This document shows positions 43,396 through 52,633 of a stretch of DNA of 64,000 nt, one piece after another. The notes beneath the pieces are model-generated. The model saw only the letters and a program-made list of their open reading frames with translations, had not been told where the DNA came from and ran no database searches. The stretch covers positions 97,293 to 161,292 of the forward strand of contig CAWHRE010000001.1 of assembly GCA_963831705.1 (NCBI GenBank), written 5' to 3'. Numbering within the stretch: the first letter of the stretch is position 1; each line of letters begins with the position of its first letter. This DNA is from DASQPR01 sp963831705 (GTDB lineage Bacteria > Actinomycetota > Actinomycetes > Mycobacteriales > Micromonosporaceae). The translations under genes and the position numbers were made by a program.

Positions 43396-45035
43396 TCAGA
43401 CCTGCCGCCCGCGCTGTGACCGGTACCGGTCGATCAGCGTGTTCGTCGACGAATCCTGATCGCCGGCCGGTGCCTCGGCGTCGGTCAGCAGCGGAGCGAG
43501 CTGCTTCGCCATCACCTTGCCGAGCTCGACGCCCCACTGGTCGAACGAGTCGATGCCCCAGATCGTGCCCTCGGTGAACACGATGTGCTCGTAGAGCGCG
43601 ACCAGCTGGCCGAGCACGCGCGGCGTCAACTTCGGCGCGAGGATCGACGTGGTCGGGTGGTCGCCCGGCATTACCTTGTGCGGCACGACGTTCGGCGGCG
43701 GTGCCTTCGGCGGCGACCTCCTCGGCAGTCCGGCCGAACGCGAGCGCCGCGGTCTGCGCGAAGAAGTTCGACATGAACAGGTCGTGCATCGTCGCCGATG
43801 TCGTGGTTCGGCTCGCTGAACGCGATGAAGTCCGCCGGGATCAGCTTCGTGCCCTGGTGGATCAGCTGGTAGAACGCGTGCTGGCCGTTCGTCCCCGGCT
43901 CGCCCCAGAAGATCTCACCGGTCTGGTACGTCACGGAAGTTCCGTCGGCGCGGACCGACTTGCCGTTGCTCTCCATCGTCAACTGCTGCAGGTACGCCGG
44001 GAAGCGATGCAGGTACTGCGAGTACGGCAGCACCGCGTGCGTCTGCGCACCGAGGAAGTTGTTGTACCAGACGTTCATCAGCCCGAGCAGGGCCGGCACG
44101 TTGCTCTCGACCGGCGTCGTGCGGAAGTGCTCGTCGATCGCGTGGAAGCCGGCGAGCATCTCGTCGTATCCGTCCGAGCCGATCGCGAGCATCAGGGACA
44201 GTCCGACGGCGGAGTCGAACGAGTACCGGCCACCGACCCAGTCCCAGAAGCCGAACATGTTCGCGGTGTCGATGCCGAAGTCGGAGACCCGCTTCTCGCT
44301 CGTGCTGACCGCGACGAAGTGCTTCGCGACCGCGGCCTCGTCTTGGGTGTCGAGGCCTTCCAGCAGCCAGCGGCGCGCCTCGGTCGCGTTCGTCAACGTC
44401 TCCAGCGTGGAGAACGTCTTCGACACGATCACGAACAGCGTCGTCTCCGGATCGAGGTCGTGCGTCTTCTCGTACACGTCGGTCGGATCGATGTTGGAGA
44501 CGAATCGGCAAGCGGGACCGTCCGCGTACGCCTTCAGAGCCTCGTACGCCATCACCGGTCCGAGGTCGGAGCCGCCGATGCCGATGTTGACGACGGTCTC
44601 GATCGCCTTGCCGGTGTGGCCGCGCCACTCGCCCGAGCGGACCTTGCCGGCGAAGATCGCCATCTTGTCGAGCACCTCGTGGACGTCGGCGACGACGTCC
44701 TGGCCGTCGACGACGAGCGTCGCGTTCGCGGGGCAGCCGCAGCGCGGTGTGCAGCACGGCCCGGTCCTCGCTGGTGTTGATGTGCTCGCCCGCGAACATG
44801 GCCGCGATCCGGTCGGTCAGACCGACCTGCTCGGCGAGCGCCGGAGTAGCGCGAGCGTGTCGTCGGTGACCCGGTTCTTGCTGTAGTCGACGTAGAGATC
44901 GCCGGCTTGAGCGGTCAGCCGGGCGCCGCGTTGCAAGTCGCCGGCGAACAGATCACGCAGCTTGACTGCGCGTACGTTGTCGGCATGGGCACCGAGTGCC
45001 TGCCACGCATCCGTCTTCGTCACGTCCATGGTCAT
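43396..45035 (-). pseudogene. pgi: Glucose-6-phosphate isomerase, four frameshifts as read
   Basis: The span of 1640 nt would encode a full-length isomerase of about 546 residues (glucose 6-phosphate to fructose 6-phosphate). The N-terminal part begins MTMDVTKTDAWQALGAHA. Frames change near 44842 (CCGGCG, fits a lost G), 44731 (CCCC run, fits an extra C), 43790 (GACGATGCAC) and 43697 (ACCGCCGCCG). All family motifs remain: NIGIGGSDLGP, VSKTFSTLETL, GGRYSFDSAVGL, WGEPGTNGQHAFYQL, GNHPT-like GDHPTTSI and DQWGVELGK. Apart from the shifts no stop codon interrupts the pieces. This pattern fits either very recent decay or local assembly errors; a second intact copy elsewhere would support decay. 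Confidence 0.85.
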
Positions 45036-45113
45036 GAGTCCGAGCCTACGTGTTTTGGACGAGTTGTCTCGGCAGCGGGTCATGTGTGCCGTCGAATGGG
45101 CGACAATAGCCGC

Positions 45114-45893
45114 GTGACTCGGCGTCGTACGTGGTGGATCGGGCTCGTGGTGGTCGTGCTGATCGCCGCCGGAGCCGTGCTGACCTGGCATCAGTTGAAT
45201 CCGGGAACGCCGACGCGACCATCCGTCGGCCCGGCCACGCCGCTACTGGACCAAGCGATCGACGTTGTCGTAGCGGGTGCCGGTGACGACGCCGCGGTGA
45301 CCGTCAGCGGGCTCGTCCCGACCACATCGTGCGACGGCGGTACGCGCTACACCCGGACCGCCGACCTATACACCGACCCGGGCTCTGAAGCGACTGTGAT
45401 CCACCGAATCGCGCAAGCGCTGCCGCCCGCGATGGCGCCCTCGTGGACCGCCTCACTCGGTGGCGGCGCGGCCAGCCTGAACGCGACCCTCGGTGGCGGT
45501 GGCACGCTGCAGGTTCTCCAGCTCGACCAAGGATGGATCGCGGCGACGGCGACAACGGACTGCCGGGCCCCGGGCGCCGCATCGTCCTCGGCGGCGGCGT
45601 CGCCCGATCCGGGTCTGACATCGGCGCTCGGCTCGCTCGGCACCGCACCGACGACATGGCACAGCGACGCCGTTGCATGTACCAGCGGCCAAATCGTCAC
45701 GGTCAGTACGGCGAGCGGCACGATCAGTCTCGACGGCATCGCAGCACGTCTGGCGAAGTTGCCCCCGGCCGGCGCGACCGTGTTCACGTCTCCGTCGGAC
45801 CGGATCTCGTGGCGCGTCGGCAACGTGAGCACCGTGATCGCGGCCGCCGACGACGGTACGCACGTGACCGCTCAAACGACGCAGTCCTGCTGA
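45114..45893 (+). CDS. Membrane-anchored exported protein, unknown function
   Basis: Protein of 259 residues from the GTG at 45114. Basic start (TRRRTWW), one membrane helix (residues about 8-25), then an outer domain with paired Cys (TTSCDGG, TTDCRAPG, VACTSG, QSC at the end). No family is recognised. It is divergent from pgi with only 78 nt between them. Confidence 0.7.
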   Translation: MTRRRTWWIGLVVVVLIAAGAVLTWHQLNPGTPTRPSVGPATPLLDQAIDVVVAGAGDDAAVTVSGLVPTTSCDGGTRYTRTADLYTDPGSEATVIHRIAQALPPAMAPSWTASLGGGAASLNATLGGGGTLQVLQLDQGWIAATATTDCRAPGAASSSAAASPDPGLTSALGSLGTAPTTWHSDAVACTSGQIVTVSTASGTISLDGIAARLAKLPPAGATVFTSPSDRISWRVGNVSTVIAAADDGTHVTAQTTQSC

Positions 45894-46358
45894 GACTTGT
45901 CGGGTTGACCGGCGGCCGCACGATGCGACATTGAGGGCGTAATCGCTCTCGATCGAGGTCAGATCGACGTCCATGAGATCGGTAGCGACACAACCTCGTA
46001 ACAAGGCGGGACGGCCACTGGCGCGACCGGACATCCACGGGTAGAAATGCATCGGAAGGCTTTCTTCGCGATCTGATTTAAGAGGCTAACAAAGCCCTTC
46101 GGCTAGCAGCGGTCGGTTCTGACACAAGGGTCGGACCGGCCGTTTGCGCGCGTCTAGCGCCCGTCGATTTGATCGTGGACGGCGGCCGGATCGTAAGCCC
46201 CCGTGGTGCTCGGCCCCGTGCGATCGACCGCCGTCCGCGACGGGGTGTCGGCTAGCCGACACCCCGTGAATGAACAGAGCGCGTTCTCGCCGATCTGATA
46301 CATCAGTGCCGGACTTTCTCGGCGATCATGAAGAGTTCGAAGCTACCGACATCGCGTC
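45894..46358. other. 465-nt gene-free region with a long perfect palindrome
   Basis: Between the exported-protein gene and the alaS stop I find no convincing gene. ACGGGGTGTCGGC (46240-46252) pairs perfectly with GCCGACACCCCGT (46255-46267) around a central TA, a 28-bp perfect palindrome containing GGCTAGCC. It could be the alaS terminator, though it is 92 nt from the stop. Other small inverted repeats (GGCTAGC near 46102) may belong to a structured RNA; that is unproven. Confidence 0.5.
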
Positions 46359-48941
46359 TTATGTGCGGTGCCGCAGTGCGGCGATCGCCGCGTCGACTCC
46401 GTCCGGGTTCGTACCCGCGCCTTGCGCGATCTCGTCGGTGCCGCCGCCTCGACCCGCAATGTATGGCGCCACGACATCGACGAGCCGGTGGGCGGATCTG
46501 CCGTCGCCCCGGCTCGCCAGCACGAAACCGATCCGGGAATCAGCCGACGGCGCGAACATCGCGACCGTCCCGGAACCGATCCGGCCGAGTACGTCCAGCG
46601 CGAGCGTCCGCAACTCCGCAGGCGTCAGCACCTCGGCAATCTGCTGCGCGATGCAGCGATCGCCGTCGGTCGCGAGCGTCGTGGCGAGCACGGACAGCCG
46701 TTCGCGCCGAAGCTGTTCCAGGCGACGCTCGGCCGTACGCAGCCGGTCGACCAACTCCTCGACCCGGCGGGGCAGATCCGTTGCGGAGGTGCCGAGCAGC
46801 GTGCCGAGTTGGACGACCAGGTCGCGTTCCATGGCGAGGTGGGTGAACGCCTCGATGCCCACGCGCGCTTCGATTCGCCGTACGCCAGAGCCGACCGACG
46901 ACTCGCCGATCACGGCGATCGGACCGATCTGCGCCGCACCGGTCACGTGCGTGCCGCCGCAGAGTTCACGCGACCAGTCGCCACCGATCTCCACCACGCG
47001 GACCTCGCTGCCGTACGCCTCGCCGAACAACGCGAGCGCACCGAGCTTCGTCGCGTCGATGAGCGTCATGTGCGAGACGCGTACCGGCAGATCCTCGCGT
47101 ACCGCGCGGTTCGCGACGAGTTCCACCTCCGCGAGCGTCACCGGGGACAGCGGCCCCGACCACGCGAAGTCCAGGCGCAACTGGCCCGGCCGGTTCGATG
47201 AGCCACTTTGGAGCGCGGTCGGGCCGAGCACCTGCCGCAGCGCGGCGTGGATGACATGCGTTCCGGAGTGCGCCTGTCGAGCACCCAGCCGCCAGTCCGG
47301 GTCGACGTTCGCGACCACGCGTCCGCCGGTCGCCACTACCCCATCCATGACACGGACGCGATGAGACCACCGGCCACCGGGAAGTTTCTGCACGTCGAGT
47401 ACGTCCAGCGAGACCGACGGGCCGCTCATCGTGCCGACATCGGGCGCCTGACCGCCCGACTCCGCGTAGAACGGTGTCCGATCGAGGAAGACCTCGACGA
47501 CATCTCCCGGCGCCGCGGTCGGCACGACGACGCCGTCCCGAACCAGACCGGTGACGATCGCGTCGGTGGTGAGCTGGTCGTACCCGATAAAGACGGTCGG
47601 CGGCAGTGACCGGTACGCGGAGCTGTCGCCGCGATCACCGGTCCGCGCGCGCCGCGCCCGCGAGCGCTGCTCTTCCATCAACGCGCGGAATCCCGGCTCA
47701 TCGACGGTGAGCCCCGCCTCGGCGGACATCTCGAGCGTGAGGTCGATCGGGAAACCGTACGTGTCGTGCAGGCGGAACGCGTCCGCGCCGGAGAGCACGC
47801 CGGTGGACCGGCACGCCGCCTTCTCGACGGCCAGGCCGAAGATGCGCGAACCGGTCGCGAGCGTGCTCCGGAACGCCTCCTCTTCGTCGCGCAGCACCTG
47901 GTCGATTCGGGGGAACTCGGCGACGAGCACCGGATAGGTCGGCGCCATCAGATCGCGGACCACGGTGGTCAGCTCGCCGAGGACGGGTTCGTCCACGCCG
48001 AGCAGCCGGATCGAGCGCATCGCCCGGCGCACAAGCCGGCGCAGTACGTAGCCGCGACCGTCGGTGGACGGCGTGACACCGTCGTTGACGAGCATCACGG
48101 CCGACCGCACGTGGTCGGCCACAATGCGCATCCGTACGTCGTCGTCGCGGTCGACTCCGTAGCCGCGAGTGGCGAGCGTTGCGATCCGGTCGAGGATCGG
48201 CCGGACCAGATCAGTTTCGTAGACCGTACCGACATCTTGGAGGACGACCGCGGTACGTTCCAGACCCATGCCGGTGTCGATGTTCGCGGACGGAAGTTCG
48301 CCGACGATGGGGTAGTCGTCGCCGATGCCTTCACCCCGGACGTCCTTCATGAAGACGAGGTTCCACATCTCCATGAACCGATCGGTGTCGACCGCCGGGC
48401 CACCGTCCGACCCGTACCGCGGGCCTCGGTCGAAGAAGATCTCCGACGATGGGCCGCACGGACCCGGTACGCCCATGTCCCACAGGTTGTCCGCGCGTCC
48501 GAGTCGCTGGATCCGCTCGGGCGGCAGGCCCGCGATCCGGCGCCACAGCCGGAACGCCTCGTCGTCGTCCTCGTACACCGTGACCCAGATCCGATCCGGG
48601 TCGACGCCGAGCTTGTCGAGCAACGCCCACGCGTACGTGATGGCCTCGGTCTTGAAGTAGTCCCCGAATGCGAACGAGCCCGCCATCTGGAAGAACGTGT
48701 TGTACCGCATCGAGACACCGACCGCGTCGATGTCCGTCGTGCGTACGCACTTCTGCAGACTCACGATGCGCGGCGCGGGCGGGGGCGCGTCGCCGAGGAA
48801 GTACGGCTTGAACGGCACCATGCCCGCACTCACGAACAGCAGGGTCGGGTCATCGACCGGCAGCGGTGCGCTGGGGAGCAATAGATGATCAAGGAGCTGG
48901 AAATGGTCGCGGAACGTCGACCAGATGTCATGGGTACGCAC
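46359..48941 (-). CDS. alaS: Alanyl-tRNA synthetase
   Basis: Class II synthetase of 860 residues charging tRNA-Ala. Start GTG at 48941 with AAGGA upstream. Motifs: SAGMVPFKPYF, QKCVRTTDID, TFFQMAGSFAFGDYF, GPCGPSSEIFFDRGP and GRGYVLRRLVRR in the catalytic part; the editing domain has HSGTHVIHA and CGGTHV (zinc ligands), and the C-terminal DHHA1-like part has GRGGGTDEIAQGAG. In actinobacteria alaS usually sits with ruvX/mltG/aroE; here it stands alone beside a thioesterase gene. It may be a second, paralogous copy. Confidence 0.95.
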   Translation of the reverse strand: MRTHDIWSTFRDHFQLLDHLLLPSAPLPVDDPTLLFVSAGMVPFKPYFLGDAPPPAPRIVSLQKCVRTTDIDAVGVSMRYNTFFQMAGSFAFGDYFKTEAITYAWALLDKLGVDPDRIWVTVYEDDDEAFRLWRRIAGLPPERIQRLGRADNLWDMGVPGPCGPSSEIFFDRGPRYGSDGGPAVDTDRFMEMWNLVFMKDVRGEGIGDDYPIVGELPSANIDTGMGLERTAVVLQDVGTVYETDLVRPILDRIATLATRGYGVDRDDDVRMRIVADHVRSAVMLVNDGVTPSTDGRGYVLRRLVRRAMRSIRLLGVDEPVLGELTTVVRDLMAPTYPVLVAEFPRIDQVLRDEEEAFRSTLATGSRIFGLAVEKAACRSTGVLSGADAFRLHDTYGFPIDLTLEMSAEAGLTVDEPGFRALMEEQRSRARRARTGDRGDSSAYRSLPPTVFIGYDQLTTDAIVTGLVRDGVVVPTAAPGDVVEVFLDRTPFYAESGGQAPDVGTMSGPSVSLDVLDVQKLPGGRWSHRVRVMDGVVATGGRVVANVDPDWRLGARQAHSGTHVIHAALRQVLGPTALQSGSSNRPGQLRLDFAWSGPLSPVTLAEVELVANRAVREDLPVRVSHMTLIDATKLGALALFGEAYGSEVRVVEIGGDWSRELCGGTHVTGAAQIGPIAVIGESSVGSGVRRIEARVGIEAFTHLAMERDLVVQLGTLLGTSATDLPRRVEELVDRLRTAERRLEQLRRERLSVLATTLATDGDRCIAQQIAEVLTPAELRTLALDVLGRIGSGTVAMFAPSADSRIGFVLASRGDGRSAHRLVDVVAPYIAGRGGGTDEIAQGAGTNPDGVDAAIAALRHRT

Positions 48942-49107
48942 TGAACTGTCCTTCGCGGATCGTCGGGTTGGTCGGCCGGCTTCGGCGGACGGACTCCCGA
49001 GTGACGATCAGCGCTGGTTAGGACGCAGCGATCGGCGGCGGAGAACCGTCCGCCGGGATAGCTCGCTGCATGTACGTCATAACGGCCACGTTACCTCGGT
49101 ACGCAAC

Positions 49108-49902
49108 TCAATTACGAGGCGTCACGTAGAGGCTCTGGGAGCCCCGTCCGATCGGGCCGCCAGCGTCGCTGAGCTGTGTGTCGGCCAGGCCGATCCCGTC
49201 CGGTTCGATCGTGGTGACCGCGTCCAGACAGACCCACTCGCCAACCGGATACCGCACGAGGTGCACGGTCAGATCCGGGTTGGTGAAGATGTGCGTACCG
49301 ATGTCCAGCACATGGCTGACGCCGTTGCCGGAGTCGGCCGCGGTAAGCACGCGGGAGAGCGGATCGATCGGCGCACCGGCGACGAGCAGGCAGCGCATCC
49401 GGAACCAGACGCGTGCCGGGCCCGGCACGGCAAAGCTGCCGACGGCGTACCGCGTCTCCATCGCGGTGTGATAGCCGACCGCGAACCGGAACGGAGTCAA
49501 CGTGGACTCCACCTCTTCCGGCGGCGTGACGGTCAACGGCAGCGCCACGCGCGGGGCCGCCGCGTCGGCAACGCGGATCAGAAGTGCCTCGGCCGACATC
49601 AGAATGCGGCCGTCGGCGGCGAGGTCGGCGGCCACCACCTCGGTGCCGCGGCCCGCCCGCACCACACGGGTCGTCACGGTGATCGGTGCGATCGGGACCG
49701 GACGAGCTATCTGGTACGCGATCCGTGCCACCCGCATGTCCGTACGGGCGCCGGTGCGGTGTTCGATCGCGTACCCGAGGAGTGCGGCCGGGGGACCGGC
49801 GTGCTGGGCGTTTTCGTCCCACGGCCCGCGAGTGAGCTCGGTCGAGCCGAACAGGCCGTCACCGAGATCCTCGTAGAACGAGCCGTCTACATCGGTCGAC
49901 AT
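49108..49902 (-). CDS. Acyl-CoA thioesterase, double hot-dog family
   Basis: Cytoplasmic protein of 264 residues. Two hot-dog halves are visible: WDENAQHAGPPAALLGYAIE near residue 28 and a second half ending DAVTTIEPDGIGLADTQLSDAGG and GRGSQSLYV, typical of TesB-like/4HBT_3 thioesterases. It hydrolyses acyl-CoA esters; chain length is unknown. It lies 166 nt upstream of alaS on the same strand. Confidence 0.88.
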   Translation of the reverse strand: MSTDVDGSFYEDLGDGLFGSTELTRGPWDENAQHAGPPAALLGYAIEHRTGARTDMRVARIAYQIARPVPIAPITVTTRVVRAGRGTEVVAADLAADGRILMSAEALLIRVADAAAPRVALPLTVTPPEEVESTLTPFRFAVGYHTAMETRYAVGSFAVPGPARVWFRMRCLLVAGAPIDPLSRVLTAADSGNGVSHVLDIGTHIFTNPDLTVHLVRYPVGEWVCLDAVTTIEPDGIGLADTQLSDAGGPIGRGSQSLYVTPRN

Positions 49903-49998
49903 GACGACAGCTTATGGCGACCGCCCGACACGGGTACTACCGTGTGCGCAATCGCCGCCGGGTCGTCCTACCCAACATCGCCAGCAGGGAGTTCCACC

Positions 49999-50772
49999 AT
50001 GTCGTACCGTCGCGTTGCCAGCCTCGGGGTCGGTGTGGCGCTGGTCGTGGCGCTTACCGGATGCGGGAGCACATCCGCCCCCGGCGGAGCGGGTGGCCTG
50101 GCCGGGAGTAGTCCGTCCGCGTCCCCGGTGGTGACCGCCACCGCAACGACTCCAGCGCCGGTGGTCACCGTGACGGCGACCGTGACGCCGACGGCGACCG
50201 GCACTCCGGCGTACCCGTCGGACTACTTCGCCGCGATCCTCGCCGCGTGGAAGGCTCACGACACCGCGTATCTGACGCTGCTGACAAACGCGTCGACAGC
50301 GAGCCAGCTCTACGGCTTCGGCAACATCAACCAGACCTGGACCGGCACCGGTGCCAACGGTGCGGCGGGTTCAACGTATGAGCAGTTCTTCAACACCGCG
50401 GGCGACTGGCTGACGTTGCGCACCACGAATCAGGAGACGTCGGCGAAGCACTGGCACGCCGGGGGCGTGAGTGCCTGGGACCAGATGACATTTCCCACCG
50501 ATCCGGCGACGTACGTCAAGCATTTCGTCGATGCCTGGATCAACGGCAACACCGCCCGGATGAAGCTGCTGTCTAGCACGTCACTGACGAGCCAATTCAC
50601 GGCGATGTCGACGAAGCCCGACTTCGACTACACGACCACGACGGACGGTGCGGCCGGGCACACCTATGTGGAGGTGAAGGAGGCCAGCGCCGGGATTGAT
50701 TTCACCCTCGCCGTGGTCAACCAGACGCTCGGCCACGAGCACGCGATCGAGAGCTGCTACTCCGGGTGCTGA
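49999..50772 (+). CDS. Putative lipoprotein, unknown function
   Basis: Protein of 257 residues from the ATG at 49999. Lipobox ALTGC with Cys22, a Thr/Pro/Ala-rich linker, then a repeated-looking domain: PSDYFAAILAAWKAHDTAYLTLLTN and PATYVKHFVDAWINGNTARMKLLSS are two related units, so the outer part is an internal duplication. The last residues hold a Cys pair (CYSGC). Function not recognised. Confidence 0.75.
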   Translation: MSYRRVASLGVGVALVVALTGCGSTSAPGGAGGLAGSSPSASPVVTATATTPAPVVTVTATVTPTATGTPAYPSDYFAAILAAWKAHDTAYLTLLTNASTASQLYGFGNINQTWTGTGANGAAGSTYEQFFNTAGDWLTLRTTNQETSAKHWHAGGVSAWDQMTFPTDPATYVKHFVDAWINGNTARMKLLSSTSLTSQFTAMSTKPDFDYTTTTDGAAGHTYVEVKEASAGIDFTLAVVNQTLGHEHAIESCYSGC

Positions 50773-50968
50773 AACGTGGTTTCGCCGGATTTGTGGATCT
50801 CTGGGGGCGGTCGCCGATCACCTGGTCGGTGGCCACCTCGGTACTTTCAGGCACAGATTGCCTCGGCGGTCGGCAGCCGATGTTGCGAACCGTCTATGCT
50901 GGCGCCGCCGTAACGCTGTCCAACGTAGTGGTCAGTCGTTAACCCCCCGCTTCCTGTACGGAGTCAAA

Positions 50969-51481
50969 ATGACGGATCCCACCCCTCCAGTTGCGCCGAC
51001 CACGCCGCCGGCCGGTCAGTACCCACCGCCGGCCCCGGGTCAGTACCCGCCCGCACCTGGCCAATACCCGCCGGCACCGGGTCAGCCGGTACCGGGTCAG
51101 TACCCGGCAGGACCGCCGCCCTACGGGCAGGTTCCGCCGCCGCCGAAGAAGTCGAAGGCCAAGCGTCTGCTGCTCACCGGCGGGATCGTAGTCGTCGTCC
51201 TCATCGTGCTCGGAATCGTTGTCAGCATCTTCACAAAGAACGACCCCGACAACGCCAACGTCGGCAGCTGCATGACCGGTCAGACCGCGGACACGCTGAA
51301 GATCACCGACTGCACCAACTCCAACGCGAACTGGACCGTGGTCGGCAAGGTCACCACGAAGTCGGAGCCGGACTCGGCCACCGCCGGCAAGGACTGCGAC
51401 CCGTGGCCGGCCGCGCAGGCAGACTTCTACAAGGGTGACAGCAGCGGCGGCTACGTCCTCTGCCTGGCCCCGAAGTCCTAA
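50969..51481 (+). CDS. Pro-rich single-pass membrane protein
   Basis: Protein of 170 residues. The first 60 residues are a Pro/Gly/Gln/Tyr-rich cytoplasmic part with repeats of the type PGQYPPA, followed by a Lys-rich stop signal, one helix (residues about 72-92) and a 78-residue outer domain with four Cys (VGSCMTGQ, ITDCTNS, KDCDPWP, VLCLAPKS), like a small LppU-type domain. The function is unknown. Repeat A3 follows. Confidence 0.75.
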   Translation: MTDPTPPVAPTTPPAGQYPPPAPGQYPPAPGQYPPAPGQPVPGQYPAGPPPYGQVPPPPKKSKAKRLLLTGGIVVVVLIVLGIVVSIFTKNDPDNANVGSCMTGQTADTLKITDCTNSNANWTVVGKVTTKSEPDSATAGKDCDPWPAAQADFYKGDSSGGYVLCLAPKS

Positions 51482-51513
51482 TCCCACCGGTACCACCCAG
51501 CACCACCAAAACC

Positions 51514-51575
51514 AGTTGATCCTGGAGTTAGTTAGCGCCTCGACGGCGTTTCGTGCGACTAACTCCAGGATCAAC
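51514..51575. repeat. Intergenic palindrome family A, copy 3
   Basis: AGTTGATCCTGGAGTTAGT (51514-51532) pairs with 51558-51575 over a 25-nt loop that shares the TCGACGGC core with copy 1. It lies between convergent genes. Confidence 0.85.
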
Positions 51576-51605
51576 CGGGTTGTGGACTCGGCTCGGTTGT
51601 GGATA

Positions 51606-52562
51606 TCAATCCGACGCCGGACGCCTCGGCACGATCCGGTGCACGGTCAGCAGGATGACCGCCATCATCAGACAGGCGGCCGCGGTGATGCCGGCGGCGC
51701 TTCCGGCGTACGCGATCTCCCGATCATGGCGGCTCAACGCCCCGGTCGGATCGGCGAACATGTGCGTCTCCCATAGTCCGATCACGGCCACCACCAGCAT
51801 GATCAACCCGATCACCCAGAGCGTGATGCCGGACGCCTTGTGGGATTCGGCTTCCACCACCGTCTCGTCCCGGCGGCGCAGGAAGCGCAGCAGAATGCCG
51901 GCGAGCGCGGCCCACACGCCGACGAGCAGGAACGCGGCGACCGCGTCGCTCGGCCGGTGCCATCCGGCAGACAGCGTCGCGATGCCGACCACCGCCGCGT
52001 AGAGGCTGCCGAACACCGCGCCGATGCCGCGCAGTCGTGGCGGTAGGACCAGTACGAACGCGACCACGGCCGATGCCGCGATGGCGGTGTGACCGCTAGG
52101 GAAGCTGTTACCGGCCGCGGCACGCGCTTCGTCAATGCCAAGATTCGGCCGGACCAGGTATCGCTTGAGCAGTTCGGCGCTCAGATTCGCACCGCCGATC
52201 AGCACGACCGACGTGACCGCGAGCGCGAAGCGTTTCCGGATCAGGGCGATAAAGCTGACCACGAGCATCACGATCACCACGGCGACGATCGAGATCGCGT
52301 CCAGCACGCTGTTGACCGGCTGGCCGATCCGTGCGCTGCCGAGCGTATTGCTCGCCAGCGCGATCGTCTCGACCAGCTGGCCGCCGCGGGTCAGTACGAA
52401 TTCCCGGAACAGCATCACGATGATCAGCGCCTCGCCGCCGGCGATCAGGAACAGCATCGTCGACAGCAGTGCCGGACTGCGCCGCGGCGGCAGGCGGCGA
52501 GCGATCGGGCGGCGGACCGCGGGCTTATCGGATCCGGTGCGATTGGACGTGGAGCTGGACAC
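51606..52562 (-). CDS. PAP2-family membrane phosphatase
   Basis: Integral membrane phosphatase of about 318 residues with the start put at a GTG (52562); a TTG 6 nt upstream or leaderless start are also possible, as no good ribosome site is seen. PAP2 motifs: KRYLVRPNLG, SFPSGHTA and SAGWHRPSDAVAAF, with catalytic His in the last two. It likely dephosphorylates an isoprenyl or lipid pyrophosphate at the membrane. After the PAP2 part two further helices follow (TLWVIGLIMLVVAVIGLW, AGITAAACLMMAVILL). Confidence 0.85.
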   Translation of the reverse strand: MSSSTSNRTGSDKPAVRRPIARRLPPRRSPALLSTMLFLIAGGEALIIVMLFREFVLTRGGQLVETIALASNTLGSARIGQPVNSVLDAISIVAVVIVMLVVSFIALIRKRFALAVTSVVLIGGANLSAELLKRYLVRPNLGIDEARAAAGNSFPSGHTAIAASAVVAFVLVLPPRLRGIGAVFGSLYAAVVGIATLSAGWHRPSDAVAAFLLVGVWAALAGILLRFLRRRDETVVEAESHKASGITLWVIGLIMLVVAVIGLWETHMFADPTGALSRHDREIAYAGSAAGITAAACLMMAVILLTVHRIVPRRPASD

Positions 52563-52633
52563 AGGCAACAACGTACGGGATGGGGACCTTCGAGATCGAG
52601 TGCTCTGCACACACGATCTCGAAGGTGGGCGAT

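Noticed and set aside
45973..46044. A 23-codon plus-strand frame starting MRSVATQ
   Set aside because: No ribosome site at a proper distance and no coding bias; it looks like chance in a gene-free region.
48942..49107. T-box leader for alaS
   Set aside because: The leader has inverted repeats, but I find no TGGNACC-type antiterminator sequence and no convincing specifier loop.
51010..51115. CRISPR-like or mobile repeat
   Set aside because: The repeats are in-frame codons for the PGQYPPA stretch of the Pro-rich membrane protein.
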